Positions 1-9,889 are shown, counted from the first letter of the stretch. The stretch is DNA of 22,037 bases from Hypsibius dujardini (GCA_001579985.1 LRSR01008497.1:1-22037); one strand, 5' to 3'. Translations and numbers: made by a program. The notes: generated by a model from the sequence alone, not told the origin.

Positions 1-603
1 TTCTTCTCCGCAGCAGCGCGATCGAACCATGCACACGACCGAGTCTACAAAACCTTATAAAGAGCCCATACATCTTCTGGGGTTTAAATGTATATACACC
101 TGTACCGCGGTCGCTCGCTCAGGAAGGAACTCGCGCGCGCGGAATTCCGCTCACGCGCACTCCAAACGAATATGATAATTGCAAATTACAACTCCAACGC
201 AGCGCGCTTACATCATTTCAACACTTGCCAAGCCGCAGACTACTCTGATTTATTTGTACTATTTCCCTCGACCGAGAACCGCCGCGCGCGCAAAAACGCC
301 ACGGAGAGAAGAAGACCAAGACACATGTCGACCGGACGAGAGATTACATTTTTTGCCTGAGTCAGTCCGCACTCTCTAGTCCGCGGAGCAGGGGGAGTAA
401 ATAGAGGTCCTTCTCGCGCTGTGATGACGACGACGACGACGACACACTGCTTCTAATGAACAATCTCTTTTTAGCTACAAGAAACTTATTTTGCTACCAA
501 CACACACACATACACACAGACACAGACACAGACACAGACACAGACACAGACACAGACACAGACACAGACACAGACACAGACAGACACAGACAGACAGACA
601 CAG

Positions 604-642
<39 letters not shown>

Positions 643-1365
643 CACAGACAGACAGACACACAGACACACAGAGACACGCAGACACAGACAGACACAGACA
701 CACACCCGGGTTTACGTGTACGTATACTTGCTCCCATTTCGCGGCACTTGTCTGTGGTCTGTGAGCTTTTTCGCCGGATCAGAGTGAGTTGTTGTGTGGG
801 AGAGCCAGACGGTTGCGTTGTGTGGATTGCGCAGATAGACCTATGGAGAGGCGGAAGTGAGCAGTGAGTAGTCCCTCCTATTTTGCACGTTGAAAAATCT
901 CATCATCATCGCCGGCGTCGCTGCCTGCCTGCCTGTCTGCCTGCACACGCGCAGCAGTCAAGCCTGCTACTACCCCTACCCCTGTGTCGCTGTGTGGTTC
1001 CGAATTAGAACGGCCTCTCCCCCGCTGCTGTCCGGGGCTCTTTTCACGACTTCTTCGCGCTTCTTGAGTGGATGTAGCAGCTCTCAACTCTTTCCTGCCT
1101 TTGCATATTCGGCATGTGCGCCGCGCGCGTTTGACGCGGACCTGACGACGACGTCTGGGTCTGGCTTGTTTTTGTGTTACATAGCCCATATACCCCATGT
1201 GTTGCAAAAGTGATCCCAGCTTTTGACCTTGCTAAAGGCAGCACCGTGATCTTCGTCGTCAGTCCGTGTCGTCGATGTGGAAATATGTGAGACGGCGTAT
1301 TGCTGGTGTACGGGACACACCTGGAGACATCTGAGGATCGATCATAGAGGAATATAACCCTTTAT
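1..1365. other. Upstream region without recognised gene
   Basis: No reading frame here shows recognisable protein similarity or a convincing splice pattern. It holds a TATA-like stretch (TATAAAGAG at 56-64, plus strand), a short GAC-trinucleotide run near 424-443, the microsatellite at 500-705, and a CTGC/CTGT tetranucleotide run near 919-944. It may contain promoter or 5' untranslated sequence of the CEP164-like gene that follows, or the end of a gene outside the window. Confidence 0.4.
500..705. repeat. Compound microsatellite (CA / CAGACA / TA / CAGA)
   Basis: A CA run leads into about eleven copies of a six-base ACACAG-type unit, then CAGA units, another CA run, about eleven TA steps (near 620-641) and further CAGA/CACAGA units. 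All open frames across it are repetitive Thr-Asp, His-Arg or Cys-Val strings and are not genes. Confidence 0.95.
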
Positions 1366-1410
1366 ATGAGGATTTTACGAAACGACTACGCTCCGTATCC
1401 ATGTGGGAGT

Positions 1411-1501
1411 ATGAAATCTGCACGACCACAAATCTTATTGCAAGAAGATATTGCGGGAGAGAATGGGCCGGCGCAGCCGCCCGAACCATTGGAAGATGAC
1501 G
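1411..1501 (+). other. Candidate first coding exon of CEP164-like gene
   Basis: The exon at 2449 has no in-frame ATG and meets a TAA upstream at 2421, so the start must lie in an earlier exon. The frame from ATG 1411 (another in-frame ATG is at 1366) ends in codon GAC plus G before gtaatg. This phase-1 end fits the phase of the exon at 2449 after an AG at 2447-2448, giving the junction EPLEDD-E-RQDVVPF. The acceptor has a weak pyrimidine tract, and another AG at 2430-2431 would not fit the phase. No homology supports residues 1-30, so this is a proposal. Confidence 0.35.
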
Positions 1502-2642
1502 GTAATGATGTTTTGGGGTGGACAATGAGTCATTTCGCCTTCCGTTTTGTGCCGGAAAAAAATAACATTAGAGAACTAAAATGTTAACGACGCCTGGCCA
1601 TCGAAATGCGATTGAGTGCCATCATCAGGCGAAATTACTCACAAGGGTGTATCCGTGAGCGTGTTGCATCTATGGGTCAGTCAGTCGACGGAGTCTCCGG
1701 ACGCAGTTCATTCAGGCCTTATCATTTCATTTACGGAAACCAGAAAACAATCGACGCAAATCTTGCGGTGTTGCACATGGCAACGTGGAATCGAACTCCG
1801 GTCAGAAAAATAATCATTACTCTGACTGGATCACTACGTATTGTCCACACTCTTTCCTCCCGGTGGCGTTACTCTTTCGGTCTCCGGAATGATAACGCAG
1901 TACTATGTCCCACCGGTGGTACATAGTAGTACCACCGATGTTACATGGTAGTACCACCGTTGGTTCATGGTAGTACCACCCGTGTTACATGATAGTACCA
2001 CCGGTGTTACATGGTAGTACCATCGGTGGTACATGGTAGCATCATCGGTGTTACATGGTAGTACCACCGTTGGTTCATGGTAGTACCACCGATGTTACAT
2101 GGTAGCACCACCGGTGTTACATGGTAGTACCACCGATGGGACCTAGACCTCCAATGATCAGTCTTGATATCGTTTAAGACTTCATGTCCGTGCATTACAC
2201 TTTCAGAGTAAAGGAATTAGTACTTTATAGTAAGCTAGGGCACTTTACAGAGCTTACTACATACAGTTATATACGTGCCGACCTGCGTTAAGGGCATAAA
2301 ACCCAGAGGATCACAGAAGCAGGCACAGTGCTTAGTCGAATAAGCTATCCTATTACAACGTTGCGGTGGGTCCTTCGTTTTTTAATATCTGATCCCTAGG
2401 CGCAGTGTTTATAATAAGAGTAACCACTAAGCATTGCCCATACGCCAGAGAGGCAAGATGTTGTGCCTTTCAACCTCAACGAGGAGTTTGATCTTTCAGA
2501 TATCGCCGAGTATGCACGCGCCTTGGGAATAAATGCCAAAAACGACGAGGACCTGCTTTGGATAGCGCGAGAAGGCCTGAACGCAGCTCTACCTCCGGAA
2601 TGGAGAGCCATGTAAGCTGCGCGCGCGTGTGTGTGTGTGTGT

Positions 2643-2678
<36 letters not shown>

Positions 2679-5600
2679 AAGATGGGAAGTTTCGGTGGAG
2701 GCAATCTCCATGAAGTGTGAAGTGTTTTAAGCGGAGATCGCGCGGGCAGGCAAACGGCGCGAGTGTGTTTTCTCGTGGTTACGGAACTAGTCCGTCTGGG
2801 TCACATATGTTTATTTATCTTACGCGGTGCCGGGCCACCGTGCCTGCCTTTCGTTATTTTAGAGAAGATCAACCCTCGGGCCAGATTTATTATTTCAACG
2901 TGGAAAATGGCACTGCCGCATGGGAACATCCCATGGACAGCCACTACCGGCTGGTGGTGGAGCAGGAACGTCAAAAGCGCCTGAGAAAGACCTGCGTTGA
3001 AGAACCGGCTCTGGCTGCAGCTGCTGCAGCCACCACTGATGGATCTCCTGGAAGACCCAAATCGGTAAGACTTTTCTACGGCTCACCATATTTACACAAG
3101 AAATTAACAAAGCACTTTAGTATCCGGAACCTACGAGCTGACATAAAACAGCTATGATTCCGGTCTTGTACGAACGGTTTGGTCTTTTGTTCTAACGATA
3201 CCTTAATACAGTGCGACTAATCAATAGTTAAATAATTATTCTGCTCTCGCATTGTTGTTTGTTGCACTGCTAATTACGAGCGTACCCTGATCTGTACGTT
3301 CTACGATGAAAGTTTAGGGAACTGGTGGTAGCGTTCCATGAATTGATTTCATACAAAATACACATTCACTCGGACAATAAATTAGAATAAATAAATAATG
3401 CATCAAAATGTGGTGGATACAGACTGCTTGAGATCACTGCTTGCTATAGATTAAGGCTAGAACACTTTCAACCGTTCCCTTTGATTGGTGTTTCCTACTT
3501 CCTGGCATAAAGCGAACGCCGTTCCCATCAAAATCCGTAAACTTGTACAGTACATTCAGACTGTTTATGCGAGATTATCCCATTGATTTCTCTGACGTTA
3601 CCGTTTGCTTTTGCAGCCATACTCTGTCTTTCGCCAACAAACTCCTTTTGGGCCTCGTATGGAGCGACCCACACTCCGGCCAAGAACTCCAAATAATTCC
3701 CGGTCTCCCACCGGTCTAGCCAGTCCGCCACCGTGGGCAAAAACGTCTCTCAGCCGGCCTCCGTCGCCGTCACCTCCCCGAACTCCCAGTGCGAGTCCGG
3801 GTGAATCCCGCAAAAGTACTCCCTCGGTCGAGTCGGACGGCTTGATAATGAAGTCTCCGGATACTTCTTCGTAAGTCAGCTTGCCATTTATAATTCCTTC
3901 TAATATATGTATACATATATATGTAAACTTTGATGTTGTTTGATGTACGAGTATACAAACTGTATATACTGACTGTAGTTCTCGTGAAGTGACGTGGTCG
4001 TGCTTGTCTAGTTCCTACCCTTATACAACTACTTTGGCTGTCGGTGTTTATCCTAAAGGCAAACCGCTAACCCGTCCTCAAGGTCCCTGCATGAAATCTC
4101 TTTTATTCTTTCTCTTCTCCTCAGTGTGCCTTTCAATCGCAACTCCTCACCCAATGCCACTTCGGCCGATCACACTCTGATCGATTCTCCAAAGCCCAAT
4201 GGGTCTCAGCTACCAAATGCAAGGTATATTCCTCAATTCCTTCCTTTTTATGCACCGGTGAAGGGCTCCCTCTGTTCATGGAAGTTAAGCCAACCGCTCA
4301 TTTGATTGGTGCGATAGGGCTGGCGCCACATTACTGCATCATTTCCTAATTCAATTGCTGAATAATGCCACCCAATGAATGTGCGTGTGCAGTAATTACT
4401 AAATCTCGTGCGAAAATTGACTTGTATCCGATGCATGGTCCGATACAAAAAACGGATATCCGATATATGATCCGATACAACTTAATTGAGGCATTTCCGC
4501 ACGAGAATACGGATGCACTGTTTCGCCTAATTATTTAGCACTTGCTTGTGGCCATGCTTTCTGAGTAGGGGACATTCCTCGGTCGTTTTCATGGCTCCTT
4601 CATACACCTACCTCATGGCAAAGAACCCTGCCATGTGGTTTCAGTATCTGTGTCCGTGCCTTAGTCAGTAATGCTTGATTGTGCAAATGTGTAATCCGCG
4701 CCGTATTCTGATTCCTGAATTCTGTTCCGTCGTTGTGAGTAAGTGCCATAACCGGATCTGTACAGTACACCCTCAACCATGAAGGCATCTATTCCCATTT
4801 CTGATTTCATCTCAGTCGTCAGCTGTGATCCACTTGCTTCCGTGCATGTGATTTTGTAAGGAGTAATTGTGGAACGCGTTTCCGTACACGCGTTGTGTTC
4901 GCGCTGGAGCAAGCCAAGACCCGAATTCGCCTAATAGGAGTACATGGGTTCAGTTTGGTACCATTATAATTAATGTATTGAGGCGGCGCCATAAATTCTC
5001 GCTCATTTTACGATTGAAGTGATCCGGTAATATTTTTGTACGATTATTTCCATCTTGATTCTCCCTCGCGTACTGACGATAAAAGTTCCCAACTTACAAT
5101 TCCTCTTCAGGGCCGGTTCGGCACCATTCCAAGCCGACGAAAAGCCGCCGATCGGTCGTAAATTATCAGCTGACAAAAAGGCATCTGTGACTCCTTCACC
5201 GACCCCGGAATGCCTTCCGCCTGGACGAAAATATTCTGCCGACAAAAAAGATCTCGCACCACCGGCTTCCGTCGTCGTGCCTGCCACCACAACTGCGTCA
5301 ACTGTTCCTGCTCTTCCTATTCCCGTTCCTGCTCCAGTTCCGACCGTCCAACCGATTAATCACGAAAAGCTGAAGGAAGAAGAGGCTCGAATCCGGAAGG
5401 AGAATGAAATGGCACTCGAAAGAATAAGAGACCAGCTGGCTAAAGAACGACTCGAGGAAGAGAACAAATTAAGGTAGCCCGCCATTAATTCTTCCGTAAT
5501 TGGGCGAAAAATGAGCAAAAAAGATGCATTTTTATTTCACGTAAAGGATGAAAATGGCAGAGGAACTCCGTGTAATGAAAGAAAAACTCGCCAAGGATAA

Positions 5601-8222
5601 AGAAATGGGCGAGAAAGATCTCAGGTACGACTTTATTCCCGTTGAACGTTTTACTGTTATGTGGTTCAATTTTCATTATTTCTAACAGGCAAAAGTCCGC
5701 AGAGGAGCTCAAAAGAGTTCAAGACCACTTGCTCAGAGAACGTGAATCCCAGGAGCGAAGCATCCGGTCAGTACTGGCATCAGCGCAGACATCGGGACAC
5801 CTCTGATCATTACAATTATTGTATTTGCTTAATTTGTTACTATTGAAATTTTGATTAACAGAGAAGCCGTTCAGACTGATTTGAAGAAACTGAAAGAGCA
5901 GTTGGAAGTAGAGCGCATGACGCAAGAACGGACTCTGCGGTAAGTCCCGCGTGAAACTTAGTTAGATAATAGTTTTGACAAACATTACGTGTTCTCTCGT
6001 TCCAGGAATGCCGAAGCAGCCAAGTTGAAGGACGCAGAGGAGATTGTCCTGAAACTCACCAAAGAGCAGCTGGAAAAGCAGGAAAAGGAGAATGCACAGC
6101 AGAAGAAGGAACTCGACGAGCTGCGACGCTCAATGGAACAAGAGATAGCAGAAATCCAGTCTGTTCACAAAAAGCGGGTCGAGGATCTTCGCAGGAGCCA
6201 TGAAGACGAACTGGAAGAGGTACGGTATTTTCGCGTTAGACAGGGACAGTCGTACTGGAGTGGAACGTGTGCACCGTACACACAGCACAAGCGTCGCGTG
6301 ATCGATTAAACGTTCCACAGCTCGTAGGCTGTCCCTGTCTAACGCGAAAATACAGTACCACCGTACCAATATAGTTCAATTCAATTCATGTACGGAGAGT
6401 TGTATTTCATACGTTGTTTCAGATCGAAAGGAATATAGTGCGACTTCGGCGAGAACTAGAAAAGCTAGAAATGACGGTTGCTGACGAGGCTGCCATCAAA
6501 CAAAAACAGGTTGGCTAAACCAAGAGGAAGGGGTTATTGGTCATTTTGGCAATTATACTGTACTGTAATACTGTATGTGCGAAATTACATTTTCAGATTG
6601 AAGCGTTGGAGCGTCAGAAAGCCTCACTGGAAAAGCATTTATCTGACCTTCGGAAACAAGTATGTCCGTTATCATCAAATTTTCCGCTTCTACGAAGACC
6701 ACACTGACGAGTTTCAATGATTAGGAGCTGGACATCCGTGCACAATGTGACAATCTTACAGACGAGCTGAAACAGCTGACGAAGGACTCCAAACTGAACG
6801 AAGTAACTTATTGGCGCCAAAATTCAAACGACTTTCGCATTCATTTTAATTTATTTTAAACCTTTAAGCGAGCCATGGTACGACTGGAGCAACAGCGGAC
6901 CGACATGGAAGAAGACCTGTACATGCTGAAGCGAGCGAAGCAGCGCTATGTTGACCGCGTGGAGTAAGTTACAGTCAACTGGCTTATTCACTCAGCTAGC
7001 TTTGAAAACATGATCGCAATCCCCTTGCCCATAATCAGGCAGCTCAAACTCGTTGTGGGCGAGAACCTTTTCCCTGGTTCATCCGCACTGGATGACGAAG
7101 CTCCCGAAGCTCCCGAGGAAATAGTTCCCCAAAACGGTAAGTATATTGCCGCGATCTTCAATGAACTCTCAATCCCACGCAAATTTATCATCGTCGAGGT
7201 TTTCGAGTGTATTAAGACGGGGGATGCTAATTACAGGATCCGATGACGCAGTAGCCGACGAAGGGGACGACGCCACGCCTCTTCCGGGTGCGGCGCCATC
7301 AATCGAAGTCATCCCGTCGCCGCCGCTTGAAAACGGCGTCGCCACGCCGCCCACCATCCCTCTCGTGGGCGAGCCGAATCACAACTCGAGACATCTTCAC
7401 TTCGATTCGGACGACCTCCTCAGCAACCCGTCCCGACCTCTGACACCCGAGCCAACCGCGGGCGGAAGTCGACCCTTCTCACCAATGGGTGGGAGCTCCT
7501 TCTTCCGTCGACTGTCGTCCAACCGGTCCGATGAACAGTCGCCTGGTGGCAATAACGGGTACGCTTGCTTAATCGCTTAAAACAAGTGTTTCCGCTTGTG
7601 GTCTACTAACACAGGATGCATGTTCAGCATCAGGATGAACAAGTCAATGGTGTGTTTTATTCCAGTTCACCATCCTCGTGGTCGTCTTCTAACCCTATTC
7701 TATTCCGCACTAACCCCGTTTCGGGCAGTAGTCCACTGCAGGACATCATTCACGACCTGTTGATGGATGAAAGTGTTTGCGTGAGTGTGGCGAACCCATT
7801 AACACATTCTCCGGCCCCGTTTCTTTTATATGGGGTGTCGTATAACCACAACCTTCTTTTTTCTCGATTCTTTTCCTCTCTCTCCTCTGCGTATACAGTC
7901 CGACGTCACCCTACCCAGCTTAATGTCCTTGTTTCTGGCTACCACTGCTGCTGCTGCTGCTGCTACTACTACCACCGCTGTTCCTACCAGTGTGAAGACC
8001 GAAGCAAGCGGCCGGCACGACCTTCAACAACTTCGTTCCTCTTGGTTGACCCCTGTCCATTACGATCCAGGCATGAAGCTCCACCACCGACAGTCCGCAC
8101 CCGGTTTGGGTCGTTCGGAAGCGAGACCAGTCAGAGTGGAATCGTCCTCTCAAAGTCCCGCCTACGATCCCGAAAAGAGTTCGTCGCCTCAATCTTCTGT
8201 GTGGTTGTGGTTGTGGCGCTGA
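1411..8222 (+). CDS. CEP164: CEP164-like centriolar distal appendage protein, 18 exons
   Basis: Known role of the family: CEP164 sits on mother-centriole distal appendages, recruits TTBK2 and vesicles, and is needed for ciliogenesis. Exons read: 1411-1501 (tentative), 2449-2611, 2863-3064, 3617-3870, 4125-4223, 5111-5473, 5547-5624, 5689-5766, 5862-5939, 6006-6219, 6423-6509, 6597-6659, 6725-6802, 6869-6963, 7039-7136, 7237-7558, 7615-7780, 7899-8222. All junctions keep one frame, giving about 950 residues (human about 1460). Residues about 40-70 (AEYARALGI, LLWIAREGL) match the conserved CEP164 N-terminus and run into a WW domain (W82, YYFN 94-97, W105, P108). Residues 150-370 are Pro/Ser rich; about 370-650 are coiled coil, with KKRVEDLRRSHEDE matching the human C-terminal coil; 680-950 are low complexity. 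The first exon rests on phase match and an acidic junction only; the 3' end is unresolved. Confidence 0.85.
1901..2140. repeat. 22-bp minisatellite, about ten copies
   Basis: The unit is close to ACATGGTAGTACCACCGGTG plus TT. Copies begin at 1921, 1943, 1965, 1987, 2009, 2031, 2053, 2075, 2097 and 2119, exactly every 22 bases, preceded by a partial copy. Two copies (1965 and 2075, five units apart) share the variant TCAT and GTTGG, hinting at a five-unit higher-order repeat. It lies in the proposed first intron of the CEP164-like gene. There are no spacers, so it is not a CRISPR array. Confidence 0.95.
2141..2448. other. Rest of proposed CEP164 intron 1
   Basis: Between the 22-bp minisatellite and the next exon I see no further coding frame or repeat. 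The stretch ends in the weak acceptor region before 2449. Together with 1502-1900 it makes up the proposed 947-bp first intron. Confidence 0.4.
2589..2932 (+). other. WW domain of CEP164-like protein, split by an intron
   Basis: Residues about 78-108 are encoded by 2589-2611 and 2863-2932. The first tryptophan (W82 in LPPEW) is in the upstream exon; the YYFN core, second tryptophan (W105) and the closing HP (107-108) are in the downstream exon. The Ile codon between them is split AT|A. Spacing between the tryptophans is 23, one more than in the human CEP164 WW domain, with the extra residue in the loop before IYYFN. In the family this domain binds TTBK2. Confidence 0.9.
2619..2677. repeat. 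GC/GT dinucleotide repeat next to a splice donor
   Basis: A GCGCGC run followed by about 25 GT steps with one AT interruption starts only 7 bases after the GT of the donor at 2612. It fills the first part of the 251-bp intron that splits the WW domain. Confidence 0.95.
3065..3616. other. CEP164 intron 3, nothing else seen
   Basis: AT-rich intron of 552 bases with canonical gtaaga donor and a ttgcttttgcag acceptor. I see no repeat, inverted repeat or coding frame in it. Confidence 0.7.
4224..5110. other. CEP164 intron 5 with an unexplained minus-strand frame
   Basis: An 887-bp intron (donor gtatat, acceptor ttcctcttcag). Near 4425-4475 it carries several short ATCCGATA-type motifs in both orientations. 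On the minus strand, 4661-4912, a frame of 83 residues has fairly balanced composition but shows no homology I recognise and no clear splice partners. It may be chance. Confidence 0.4.
5547..5939 (+). repeat. Three tandem 78-nt coiled-coil exons in CEP164-like gene
   Basis: Exons 5547-5624, 5689-5766 and 5862-5939 are each exactly 78 nt, each start with one base and end with two bases of a split Arg codon, and each encode 26 residues with the shared pattern AEEL-KxxKExL-xxER-xxE-xxLR. The end of the preceding exon (ENEMALERIRDQLAKER...) and the start of the next keep the same periodicity. Equal length, phase and pattern point to tandem exon duplication; a later exon (6725-6802) is also 78 nt but in phase 0. 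Confidence 0.75.
6226..6352. mobile_element. TA-flanked fold-back element (MITE) in CEP164 intron 10
   Basis: Perfect 24-bp inverted ends (6226-6249 and 6329-6352) begin TATTTTCGCGTTAGACAGGG and end in the complement, with TA at each edge as expected for a Tc1/mariner-type target duplication. A second inner pair, GTGGAACGT and ACGTTCCAC, extends the hairpin. No coding capacity. The element begins 6 bases after the first base of the intron. Confidence 0.8.
7945..7974 (+). repeat. GCT/ACT trinucleotide run inside CEP164 exon 18
   Basis: GCT codons followed by ACT/ACC codons encode six alanines and four threonines in the C-terminal low-complexity part of the CEP164-like protein. Confidence 0.85.
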
Positions 8223-8254
8223 CCTACCTTTTCTTTGTCTTGTCCACCCCCTAG

Positions 8255-8780
8255 TCGCCAGCAGAACGAAACCGCTCAATGAGTACCACCTTAATCGTTC
8301 CTTTACCGACCCGTAAGTTTACAGGTTGTGTCCGTATCATACCAGGAACTAGCACCTCTTATTCAATAGACGCTTGTCCACATCTGGACTTGAATTCTTT
8401 CCGTTTGGTCTATCTGCCTATTTGCCTACCTGCCTGCCTGTCTGCCTGTCTGTCTGTCTGTCTGCCTGCCTGCCTGTCTGCATGCCTGTCTGCCCGACTG
8501 ACTGTTTGCTTCTATGGTTTACCGGGTATCTACACACGCGGCAACAATACTAGGGGGACCGAGTTAGAGCCACTCAGCTATTACTACCTCCTCATTGCCT
8601 CAAGGAAACAAGCTTGGAGTAATAGATATTTCTTGCAGTGCTTCATTTGGTCTGACCAGCCAGCTGGATGCCATTAAAACCTGGATTGCCCGACAAAACG
8701 CGAGAAGTCTGGACCTGGTGGGGGAAGTCCTGCTGGAAGAAGACCGATATATGCGCGACGGTGCTGCGTGTGCCGATTGA
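8255..8780 (+). other. Possible C-terminal exons of CEP164-like gene
   Basis: Downstream of the TGA at 8220-8222 two pieces look exonic. 8255-8312 has a good acceptor (ttgtccaccccctag) and a perfect donor (gtaagt). 8639-8780 follows tttcttgcag and reads ASFGLTSQLDAIKTWIARQN onward to TGA at 8778-8780. They join in one frame (TDP-ASFGLTSQ). Their phase requires the previous exon to end in phase 1, and I find no good donor of that phase in 7899-8222, so the link is unproven. The IKTWIARQN stretch loosely resembles the RRWLERVKN motif near the human CEP164 C-terminus. Confidence 0.35.
8412..8503. repeat. CTGC/CTGT tetranucleotide microsatellite
   Basis: About twenty CTGC or CTGT units with a few changes, between the two candidate C-terminal CEP164 exons. 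Frames through it read only as Cys-Leu-Pro strings. Confidence 0.9.
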
Positions 8781-8943
8781 TCATGATGGCGTGAGCTCAA
8801 CTTGCCCACTGTTAAATGCTCACGGATTCCCGACGGATCAATAGCAAGCCCAGAGATATTTTCTACATAATTTAGACGTGTACGTACTGCGTAATGAGTT
8901 TTGCGACTCATACGCAAATGTTTGTTGGTGAATCTCTGAGATT

Positions 8944-8949
8944 AATAAA
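8944..8949 (+). other. Candidate polyadenylation signal for CEP164-like gene
   Basis: AATAAA lies 722 bases after the TGA at 8222, or 164 bases after the TGA at 8780. The second distance is the more usual, which weakly favours the longer gene model. Another AATAAA is at 9221-9226. Confidence 0.4.
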
Positions 8950-9020
8950 AAACTCATTAGTATTATGGCTAGCGAAAGGAGGCTGCTCCTACACAAATGG
9001 AACAGACACTCTCGACCTAC

Positions 9021-9126
9021 AGTCGCAAAGACAGACAGGCAAGCAGACAGAGACAAGATTCAGACAGGCAAGCAGGCAAAGAGACATTCAGACAAGATAT
9101 ACCATAGACAAGTGAACAGGCAGACA
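9021..9126. repeat. Imperfect CAGGCAAG / CAGACA repeat
   Basis: The segment GACAGGCAAGCAG occurs twice within a purine-rich array of AGACA and GGCA units. It is roughly the complement of the CTGY array at 8412-8503. Confidence 0.7.
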
Positions 9127-9259
9127 ACATCAATCGCGGTTGACCAGACAATCTTCCTTTGGCGAGACCTCAAGGGAAAAATGTACAACCTATCGGGAAA
9201 ATAATATCACTCGTTGCAAAAATAAATGGTGTTACTGCTCTCACACGATCGCGGCGCAG

Positions 9260-9268
9260 TATAAATAG
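9260..9268 (+). promoter_or_regulatory. TATA-box match without assigned gene
   Basis: TATAAATAG is a near-ideal TATA box on the plus strand. No coding frame follows at a suitable distance before the inverted-repeat element at about 9472, so it either serves an untranslated transcript or is chance. Confidence 0.25.
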
Positions 9269-9305
9269 ATCACACGACTCGATCTAGCCTGCGCTGCTAT
9301 TACTT

Positions 9306-9335
9306 CCAGAATCCAGAATCCAGAATCCAGAATCC
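9306..9335. repeat. 7-bp tandem repeat (CCAGAAT), four copies
   Basis: Four perfect head-to-tail copies of CCAGAAT, about 40 bases after the TATA-like box. Confidence 0.9.
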
Positions 9336-9471
9336 AATTCAAAAACACCCACACCTCACACAAGCCCACACAAATTTAGTCAAAACCGCAGACAGGTGTA
9401 CATCGTCCCAATCTGGAAATTGGACAGCGCTGCGCCACTTACGGACACAAAGTGTGCCCGTAAAGAGTGCA

Positions 9472-9821
9472 AGTATGAGAGAGGAGTCCTGGAATGGGCC
9501 ACCTGACTTTCCGTACCCTGAAATGGGTCACCGGGTGGCAGGGGGCGCCCTCATGCAAATTGATCGAGAACAAATGAGTCATTGCATAGTCAGCGACCTC
9601 TATAGTGAGTTTTTTTCAACCATCCAATTATTTCGTTTTTTAAACGTCCCCACAGCTTTTCTTCATATCTGATACGCGTTCACTGAAGTTATCAATTATT
9701 CTCTGTCGTTTAGGACCTTGGTGAGAGCCAAAACCTGTCTAGAAGTTGTGATTCCAGGGTGGCCCATTCCAGGGTACGGGAAAGTCAAGTGGCCCATTCC
9801 AGGACCCCTCCCTCACAGTGT
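9472..9821. mobile_element. Inverted-repeat element of about 350 bp
   Basis: About 55 bases at 9472-9532 (GTCCTGGAATGGGCCACCTG core) reappear inverted and imperfectly at about 9757-9821. Within each arm the motif TGGAATGGGCCAC or a close variant occurs twice, so the arms themselves hold a short direct repeat. No coding capacity is evident. The right edge is about 70 bases past the stop of the TOM5-like gene, so the element probably forms part of its 3' untranslated region. Exact ends are uncertain. Confidence 0.65.
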
Positions 9822-9889
9822 ACAGTGTCGTACAGTAAGAATGCGTGCATGACACACACACACACACACACCAACTCCAATTTCCATGT

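Larger units (their letters stand above)
8781..9889. other. 3' flank between CEP164-like and TOM5-like genes
   Basis: No recognised gene. It contains an inverted repeat GCGTAATGAGT / ACTCATACGC (8889-8915), AATAAA at 8944-8949 and again at 9221-9226 (plus strand), an imperfect CAGGCAAG repeat, a TATAAATAG box, a 7-bp tandem repeat and most of an inverted-repeat element. The two genes converge here, so it probably holds both 3' untranslated regions. Confidence 0.5.

Noticed and set aside
475-787. Several overlapping open frames on both strands
   Set aside because: They translate the CA/CAGACA/TA microsatellite into Thr-Asp, His-Arg and Cys-Val strings; no real protein signal.
878-1213. Opposed open frames of about 107-109 codons
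   Set aside because: Composition is skewed by GC-rich low-complexity sequence and neither has splice partners or recognisable motifs.
1785-1805. tRNA-like T-arm (minus strand GAGTTCGATTCC)
   Set aside because: No matching A box, anticodon arm or acceptor stem at the proper distance upstream on the minus strand.
1901-2140. CRISPR-like regular array
   Set aside because: The 22-bp units are directly adjacent with no unique spacers, and the setting is a eukaryotic intron; it is a minisatellite.
7616-8254. Continuous 212-codon plus-strand frame
   Set aside because: It reads through the intron 7781-7898 and then in the wrong frame of exon 18; after residue 55 it is hydrophobic and Cys/Tyr-repetitive, unlike a protein.
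7920-8279. Minus-strand frame of 119 codons
   Set aside because: It is the complement of CEP164 exon 18, with a poly-Ser run from the GCT repeat.
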